Positions 58,522-64,000 of a stretch of DNA of 64,000 nucleotides are shown here, in pieces. The stretch lies in NCBI GenBank assembly GCA_015066665.1, contig SVNX01000001.1, forward strand, positions 1 to 64,000, in the 5' to 3' direction. Positions within the stretch are counted from its first letter, which is position 1. Every line of letters begins with the position of its first letter. The notes beneath the pieces are model-generated. The model saw only the letters and a list, made by a program, of their open reading frames with translations, did no database searches and was not told the origin of the DNA. The translations under genes were made by a program, and so were the position numbers. This DNA comes from Ruminococcus sp. GTDB taxonomy: Bacteria; Bacillota; Clostridia; Oscillospirales; Ruminococcaceae.

Positions 58522-59292
58522 ATGGAACAAAGCTATTACAGAGTTACCCATCCGGCAATGAATCGTACCTGTCGGATCGTACAGATTTCCGATGTGCATT
58601 TCAGCAGCCTGACTTCTACAGAACAGAATCGCATCCTCTCCGATGCAATCATTGAACAGGTGCGTGCACTCTCCCCCCATATCATCGCTCTGACCGGTGA
58701 TCTGGTGTCCCGTAATCCCGGAAAAACCGGCATTGCCGATGCCGCTCGCCTCGCAGAAGGACTGCGCACCATCTGTCCCGTGCTCTATACACTCGGCAAT
58801 CATGAGATGGATATGCCCGCAGGCAGACGGAAAAAACTCCTCCGCCTCATGCAGGAAAAGGGTGTGACTCTCCTCAATAACCGCACCATCCGCTATGGCG
58901 GCCTGAGCTTTACAGGTGTGGTTTTTCCGCGTGAAATGTATCGCGGGGAGGATGGCAGCTACCGCAATCTCCCTGCATGCACCCCGCAGCTGATGGAAGA
59001 GCTGGCCGGCCCCTGCAATGGCCATCCGCATATTCTGCTTGCCCACTCACCCATGGGACTGGATGCTTATCGGACATGGGGGGCGGATCTTGTACTGTCA
59101 GGGCATGTGCACGGCGGGATTGTGAGAATTCCCGGTGTGGGCGGGATCCTCTCGCCCGAGCGTCGGTTCTTCCCGCCCTATTCCAAGGGCTTATACCGGA
59201 AAGGCCACACGGCAATGGTGGTTTCTGCCGGAATCGGTAAGCTGCGGGTGGGGAATCCTGCGGAGATTGTAGTGGTGGAGATCGCGGGATAA
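58522..59292 (+). CDS. Calcineurin-like metallophosphoesterase
   Basis: VQISDVHFSSL, ALTGDLVSRN, LGNHEM, LSGHVHGG motifs. Confidence 0.93.
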   Translation: MEQSYYRVTHPAMNRTCRIVQISDVHFSSLTSTEQNRILSDAIIEQVRALSPHIIALTGDLVSRNPGKTGIADAARLAEGLRTICPVLYTLGNHEMDMPAGRRKKLLRLMQEKGVTLLNNRTIRYGGLSFTGVVFPREMYRGEDGSYRNLPACTPQLMEELAGPCNGHPHILLAHSPMGLDAYRTWGADLVLSGHVHGGIVRIPGVGGILSPERRFFPPYSKGLYRKGHTAMVVSAGIGKLRVGNPAEIVVVEIAG

Positions 59293-59535
59293 GGGGCACC
59301 TGCACTCACCCAAGGCGCTGCCTTGGGATCTTGCAGGTGCTTGCCCTCACCCCCCTCCCCCGACTGGGGGCACATCGGCTCAGATCCTATGCCGATGTAC
59401 CCGTTCACCTCGGGCAGAATCCTGCCTCGATTCGGGGCAAAGCTTCGCTCTCCCCCCATTGCAGGTGCGCAGCACCCGCTTTAAAAGCCCCTCCCCTTGG
59501 GGAGAGGTTTGGGGTGGGGGCAGTTTCGCAGAACT
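59291..59535 (+). repeat. GC-rich modular hairpin element, compound copy R, with nested hairpin
   Basis: 59296-59340: GCACCTGC actcac CCAAGGC gct GCCTTGG gatctt GCAGGTGC; GGTGCgcaGCACC; ends GGGGTGGGGGCAGT. Confidence 0.85.
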
Positions 59536-59587
59536 TTCTAAAAGTGATTGACACCGCCGCCCGCAGCGGCAGAAGGAAGGTGAAACC

Positions 59588-60901
59588 ATGTATATCCCCG
59601 AATTTGCATCGGAAATGCTCAAAAAACTGAATTCTGCCGGATTTTCTGCCTATCTCGCAGGCGGCTGCGTCCGTGACGGCGTAATGGGCAATTGCCCCCA
59701 TGACTACGATATTACCACTTCTGCTTCCCCGGAGGAGATCATTGCCCTTTTCGGTGTGCACTGCTGCAAAGCCTATGGCCGTGCCTTCGGGACTGTCGGG
59801 GTCTCATATGCAGGCGGTTTTGCCGAAATTACGACCTTCCGCACCGAGGGCAGCTATCATGACCGCCGCCATCCGTCCGATGTGCAGTTTACTTCCGATA
59901 TCCTCGAAGACCTCTCCCGCCGTGATTTTACCTGGAATGCCATGGCCTATCACCCCGAGGAAGGTCTGCTCGATCCCTTCGGCGGCCGTGAGGATCTTCA
60001 GACTCGTACCCTTCGTGCCGTCGGTGTGCCGCAGACCCGCTTTCAGGAGGATGCCCTCCGTGTCCTGCGTGCCATGCGCTTTATGTCACGCTTTGGCTTT
60101 GTGGCCGAGCCCATGACCGATGCTGCCATGCGTGCAGAGGCCGGCGGACTTGCCTTTATTTCGGCAGAACGTCTTTTTTCCGAGCTTTGCGGCATTCTCA
60201 TGGGCAAATATGCTGCCTCCGTGCTGCTCACCTATCCCCATATTCTTTCTGTGTTCATCCCCGAGATCCGGCCGTGCATCGGCTTTTCCCAGCACAGCCG
60301 TCACCATGATTTCACCGTCTGGGAGCATATTTCCCGTGCGGTCGGGGCGGCACCTGCCCTTCTGCCCGTGCGGCTTGCCATGCTGATGCATGACATCGGC
60401 AAGCCTGTTTGCTATACAAACGATGCAAGGGGCGGACATTTCAAGCGGCATGCGGATGTAAGTGCGGATCTGGCCGACCGCATTCTCCTGCGGCTCCGGT
60501 GTGACAATGCACTGCGCAAACAGGTGGTCAGACTCATCCGGTATCATCGGGATATCCCCACGACACTCCCGAAGGTGCGCCGTCTTCTGGGCGAGCTGGG
60601 CGGGGATTATGATCTGCTCATGGAGGTGCTGCGGGCGGATCATCTCTCCAAAAAACGGGGCGAACCCGAGCATGACACCCGTCCGGAAACAGCAAGGCAG
60701 CTCGGCGAATACTGCCGGAAGGAAGGCCTTTGCTGCGAGCTGTCCCAGCTTGCACTGAAGGGTGATGACCTGGCGGCGATGGGATTTTCCGGAAAGGAAA
60801 TCGGACAGGGACTACGGCTGCTTTTAGAGGCCGTAACGGCCGGTTTCTGCCAGAATGATGCGGATGCACTGACAAATTATCTGCGTAAAATTATGAAATA
60901 A
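59588..60901 (+). CDS. CCA tRNA nucleotidyltransferase / poly(A) polymerase family
   Basis: GFSAYLAGGCVRDGVMGNCPHDYDITTSASPEEI; RRDFTWNAMAYHP; HD domain MLMHDIGKP. Confidence 0.93.
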   Translation: MYIPEFASEMLKKLNSAGFSAYLAGGCVRDGVMGNCPHDYDITTSASPEEIIALFGVHCCKAYGRAFGTVGVSYAGGFAEITTFRTEGSYHDRRHPSDVQFTSDILEDLSRRDFTWNAMAYHPEEGLLDPFGGREDLQTRTLRAVGVPQTRFQEDALRVLRAMRFMSRFGFVAEPMTDAAMRAEAGGLAFISAERLFSELCGILMGKYAASVLLTYPHILSVFIPEIRPCIGFSQHSRHHDFTVWEHISRAVGAAPALLPVRLAMLMHDIGKPVCYTNDARGGHFKRHADVSADLADRILLRLRCDNALRKQVVRLIRYHRDIPTTLPKVRRLLGELGGDYDLLMEVLRADHLSKKRGEPEHDTRPETARQLGEYCRKEGLCCELSQLALKGDDLAAMGFSGKEIGQGLRLLLEAVTAGFCQNDADALTNYLRKIMK

Positions 60902-60911
60902 TACAAAGAGG

Positions 60912-60945
60912 AAAACCCGAAGAAAATATTCTTCGGGTTTTGGCA
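60912..60945 (+). terminator. Rho-independent terminator
   Basis: AAAACCCGAAGAA aata TTCTTCGGGTTTT. Confidence 0.88.
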
Positions 60946-60997
60946 GTTTTGACCAAAAAAAAGTCATATGTTTCTATGAGATAAGCTTGAAAAAAAC

Positions 60998-61026
60998 TTG
61001 ATTTCATCGGGATTTTATGGTATAAT
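60998..61026 (+). promoter_or_regulatory. SigA-type promoter for the surface protein
   Basis: TTGATT - 17 nt - TATAAT. Confidence 0.85.
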
Positions 61027-61036
61027 GATACTGTGT

Positions 61037-61055
61037 CATACTATGCATTAGTATG
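61037..61055. promoter_or_regulatory. Perfect inverted repeat just downstream of the -10
   Basis: CATACTA TGCAT TAGTATG. Confidence 0.6.
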
Positions 61056-61085
61056 AATCCTAATATACTATGAAAGGGTGATTTC

Positions 61086-64000
61086 ATGAAAAAGACAAAG
61101 CATTCATTGACAAAACGAATACTCAGCAGTGTGACAGCGGCGTTGATGACAATGACGAGTATCACGTCGGCATTTCCAGCTTTTATTGCGTCTGCGGATG
61201 ACATTTCAAATAAGAGCGGTACTACGACAAAATCTGATGTTGAGCTGCTTGTAGGACAGAATCCTGCGATTGAAGGCAGCACTGTGGAACAGGTGATTGC
61301 CAATGCGGATAATGAATATGCGCTTGGTATTGCGTCCCAGTTCGGTGTGTTCCTTCTGAATAACTACCGTGCCTATGAGTCCGACTGTGAGGCTAGACTC
61401 GCTGTAGGCGGCAACATCAAGGGTACATCATGGAATGGAGGTACTTGGAAGTATGAGGTCGGCAACGGCGACTTTACAACCAAAACCGCGCTTGATGTCC
61501 TCCTTAACAATACAGGCTATGCTCACATTATCACCAATGGTATGACCTTTGAGGATATCAACGTATCCTCCAGCGGTGACTATACCAACGGTGCCATCTA
61601 CAAGTATTTTGTAGTGGATCCTGAAACAGATCTGATCAACTATTCCGGAAGTGATTTAGATCACTTCTATCCGACTGACAAGGTGCTGGATATTGCGAAG
61701 GAATATCAGAAGATCAAGGATAACAGTGAGGCACTGGCGAAAAATTCTTCCGACGGTTCATTTACTGTTGAGGGTGATATTGCTGTATTTACATACACCG
61801 GTGACGATGATACAGCAGAATCCATCAATTTTAATCTGACCGAAGAAGAATGGGCACAGTTTGTGGAATGTACCTACATTGAGTACAGAAATGTTCCGAA
61901 GCTGGAAGAGCCCCGTCCCGTTGTCAGCAACAAGGGCGAACAGGAAACATGGGACTATTCTTACATCGTAGTCAATGTAGCCGGCGGTACAAACAGTGAT
62001 GTGCATCTTGGCAATCCTTATGGCAAGACGGCTGACAATCAGAATAATAATGGTTCCAAGTTCACAAAGATCATTGCACAGGATGGTACGGAAACATGGA
62101 TTTCCAGAGATTCTGTTGCCAGCGATGATAAGAGTAAGAACAACCATCCCGGTGTAACCAGCCTTCTGTACAACTTCTACGAAGCAAGTCAGACCTTGGT
62201 CATCGGCAATAACTTCCAGGGTACCGTTCTGGCACCTAATGCCGATGTAACCGATGAGTGGATGTATCTGATCCGTGCAGAAATTGAGAAGAATCCGGAT
62301 AAGACCGTACAGAAGCTTGTAGATGAAAAGTTTCAGCAATATCTGAGAGGTCACCTCTCCGGTGCGCTGATTGCCAAGAGCTTTGAAGGCGGTACGGAGT
62401 TCGGTTACAGACCGTATGACGGCCCGGCTTCCATCCTCGGCATGACTTCCAATTATCAGATTGAAGTCAATAAGTTTGCTGAGGACGGCGAGAGTTTCCT
62501 GGCCGGTGCGACCATCGGCATCTTCAATGTCAATGAGGATGGCACACAGGGCAATCTTGCCAAGAGCTTTGTTTCCAGCGGTACAGGTACCGATCTGGTG
62601 AATCTGGCTCCCGGCAAGTACATGATGAAGGAAATTCAGGCACCCGACGGCTATGCAGTCGGTGATACTGTGTACTACTTCGAGATCAAGGAAGAAGGCA
62701 TTGTAGAGGAAGAGGAGATCGACCTCGGTACACAGGTGTACTACACACCCAATGTCTACTATCTGGTTACCGAAGCAACGACAGAGGCCACAACGGAAGC
62801 CACAACTGAGGCATCCACAGATGCTACGACTGCAGAGGAAACCACAGCTGAAGAAACCACAGCTGAAGAAACCACGGTTGAAGAGACAACTGTTGAAGAA
62901 ACAACAGCCGAGGAAACAACCGTTGAAGAAACGACTGTCGAAGAGACGACAGCCGAGGAAACCACAGCAGCATCCGTGGTGTCTGACAATGTTTCCCAGA
63001 AATCCGCAAAGAGTGTTGCCAATGCGGTTCGTCCGCTTTCCGGCGATGGTGATGGCTTCACAGTGACACCTTCCGAGGTGGCTGAAGGCGGATATGAGCC
63101 CGCAGAAACACTGAAGACCTTTGAACTGGGTCAGTTCTGCTGGAACAACAGAAACAACACCGAGCTGAAGATTGCATCTGTCAAGTTCTGGTACTATGAC
63201 AACGAGAACAACATTCAGACTGCGGAGTTTGATGCTTCTCAGTTTACGGATGAGAATACTACAGGCTGGAGCAATGTTACACTTTCTCAGACTATTAAGG
63301 ATACCATCGGTAAGAAGGTTCTGAAGTTTGAAGTGACAACCACAGGCCCTGAGGGCGTGATTGCAAGCCTTGTTGCACAGCAGGTTCTGTCAAGCGGTAA
63401 TTGGGCTGAGCTTACGACAATTGACAATGTTGCTGCCGGTGATACTGTTTCCTACGGCGAAAGCGAAGTCACAAGATACTACAAGCTCGTGGATAACTGC
63501 CCTGAAGAAGGCTGCAAGTATGAGTGCACCATGGGCACAAGACAGCTCACCAGAACCGTAAGCTACACCGATAAGGTGAAGATCGAGGTGTTCAGTGACA
63601 ATACCTTCAAGGCACCCCATGTGGCAATGGCAGATTACTCTCCTCTGGAGATTCAGAATCATCTGTACATGACGGATGACAAGACCTTCGCTTTCACAGT
63701 TGAGGGCGAGACCGTAACCGCTTATGAAGTGGATGCCGAGGGCAACCGCACAGTGACAGACGATCCCAGGCTTAAGACAATTAAGGTGAAGCCTAACAAG
63801 TATCTGGTCTTCTATGACGGCGACAACGTAAGCACAACCATCAATCTGAATGAGAAGCTCGGCAACTTCACCTTCTCGTTCACAAACAACGAAGCGCTCA
63901 CCTTCAAGAAGGTGGACAAGGCCGGCGCACTGCTCAAGGGTGCAGTGATTGAGATGACAAGCGGCCGGTATACACCCGCAGGCTGGAATACTCCCGTTTC
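61086..64000 (+). CDS. Large secreted/surface protein: choice-of-anchor-A-like N-terminal domain, SpaA/prealbumin-like domain, Thr/Glu repeat; truncated at window end
   Basis: MKKTKHSLTKRILSSVTAALMTMTSITSAFPAFIASA signal; FGVFLLNNYRAYESDCEARLAVGGNI ... GTVLAPNADV ... GALIAKSFEGGTEF; LAPGKYMMKEIQAPDGYAVGDTVYYFEI; open to the last base. Confidence 0.85.
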   Translation, partial: MKKTKHSLTKRILSSVTAALMTMTSITSAFPAFIASADDISNKSGTTTKSDVELLVGQNPAIEGSTVEQVIANADNEYALGIASQFGVFLLNNYRAYESDCEARLAVGGNIKGTSWNGGTWKYEVGNGDFTTKTALDVLLNNTGYAHIITNGMTFEDINVSSSGDYTNGAIYKYFVVDPETDLINYSGSDLDHFYPTDKVLDIAKEYQKIKDNSEALAKNSSDGSFTVEGDIAVFTYTGDDDTAESINFNLTEEEWAQFVECTYIEYRNVPKLEEPRPVVSNKGEQETWDYSYIVVNVAGGTNSDVHLGNPYGKTADNQNNNGSKFTKIIAQDGTETWISRDSVASDDKSKNNHPGVTSLLYNFYEASQTLVIGNNFQGTVLAPNADVTDEWMYLIRAEIEKNPDKTVQKLVDEKFQQYLRGHLSGALIAKSFEGGTEFGYRPYDGPASILGMTSNYQIEVNKFAEDGESFLAGATIGIFNVNEDGTQGNLAKSFVSSGTGTDLVNLAPGKYMMKEIQAPDGYAVGDTVYYFEIKEEGIVEEEEIDLGTQVYYTPNVYYLVTEATTEATTEATTEASTDATTAEETTAEETTAEETTVEETTVEETTAEETTVEETTVEETTAEETTAASVVSDNVSQKSAKSVANAVRPLSGDGDGFTVTPSEVAEGGYEPAETLKTFELGQFCWNNRNNTELKIASVKFWYYDNENNIQTAEFDASQFTDENTTGWSNVTLSQTIKDTIGKKVLKFEVTTTGPEGVIASLVAQQVLSSGNWAELTTIDNVAAGDTVSYGESEVTRYYKLVDNCPEEGCKYECTMGTRQLTRTVSYTDKVKIEVFSDNTFKAPHVAMADYSPLEIQNHLYMTDDKTFAFTVEGETVTAYEVDAEGNRTVTDDPRLKTIKVKPNKYLVFYDGDNVSTTINLNEKLGNFTFSFTNNEALTFKKVDKAGALLKGAVIEMTSGRYTPAGWNTPV
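62770..62970 (+). repeat. In-frame Thr/Glu repeat (EATT then [A/V]EETT)
   Basis: TEATTEATTEATTEASTDATTAEETTAEETTAEETTVEETTVEETTAEETTVEETTVEETTAEETTA. Confidence 0.95.

Noticed and set aside
62759-63061. 100-aa Val/Ser-rich ORF antisense to the Thr/Glu repeat
   Set aside because: Mirror of the in-frame EETT repeat in the surface protein.

Overview
Origin-proximal segment of a Firmicutes (Clostridia, probably Oscillospiraceae/Ruminococcus-like) chromosome. The right-centre carries a canonical oriC neighbourhood: parB-parA-noc-like-rsmG-mnmG-mnmE-jag-yidC-yidD-rnpA-rpmH on the - strand, then dnaA, an oriC-like intergenic region, dnaN, an S4-domain gene, recF, gyrB, a YcxB-like gene and gyrA on the + strand. 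Five parS palindromes lie between 34.4 and 39.4 kb. The left part holds housekeeping and metabolic genes (nifJ, rnr, secG, pgsA, rimO, recX, recA, prmC, a two-component system, two citrate synthase paralogues, an O-acetylhomoserine sulfhydrylase, feoB) and sporulation genes (yabP, yabQ, ytaF-like, SpoIID-like). The right end is a truncated surface protein with a Thr/Glu-rich repeat. I saw no transposase, prophage or CRISPR array. The most unusual signal is a dispersed family of about 20 GC-rich intergenic elements built from modular hairpins. Their stems differ between copies but stay complementary; four copies of one nested hairpin differ at the same two adjacent base pairs, all compensated. 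Three tandem-repeat arrays each abut one edge of such an element. One of them is 25 units of exactly 31 bp with no indels, open in all three forward frames, just downstream of gyrA.
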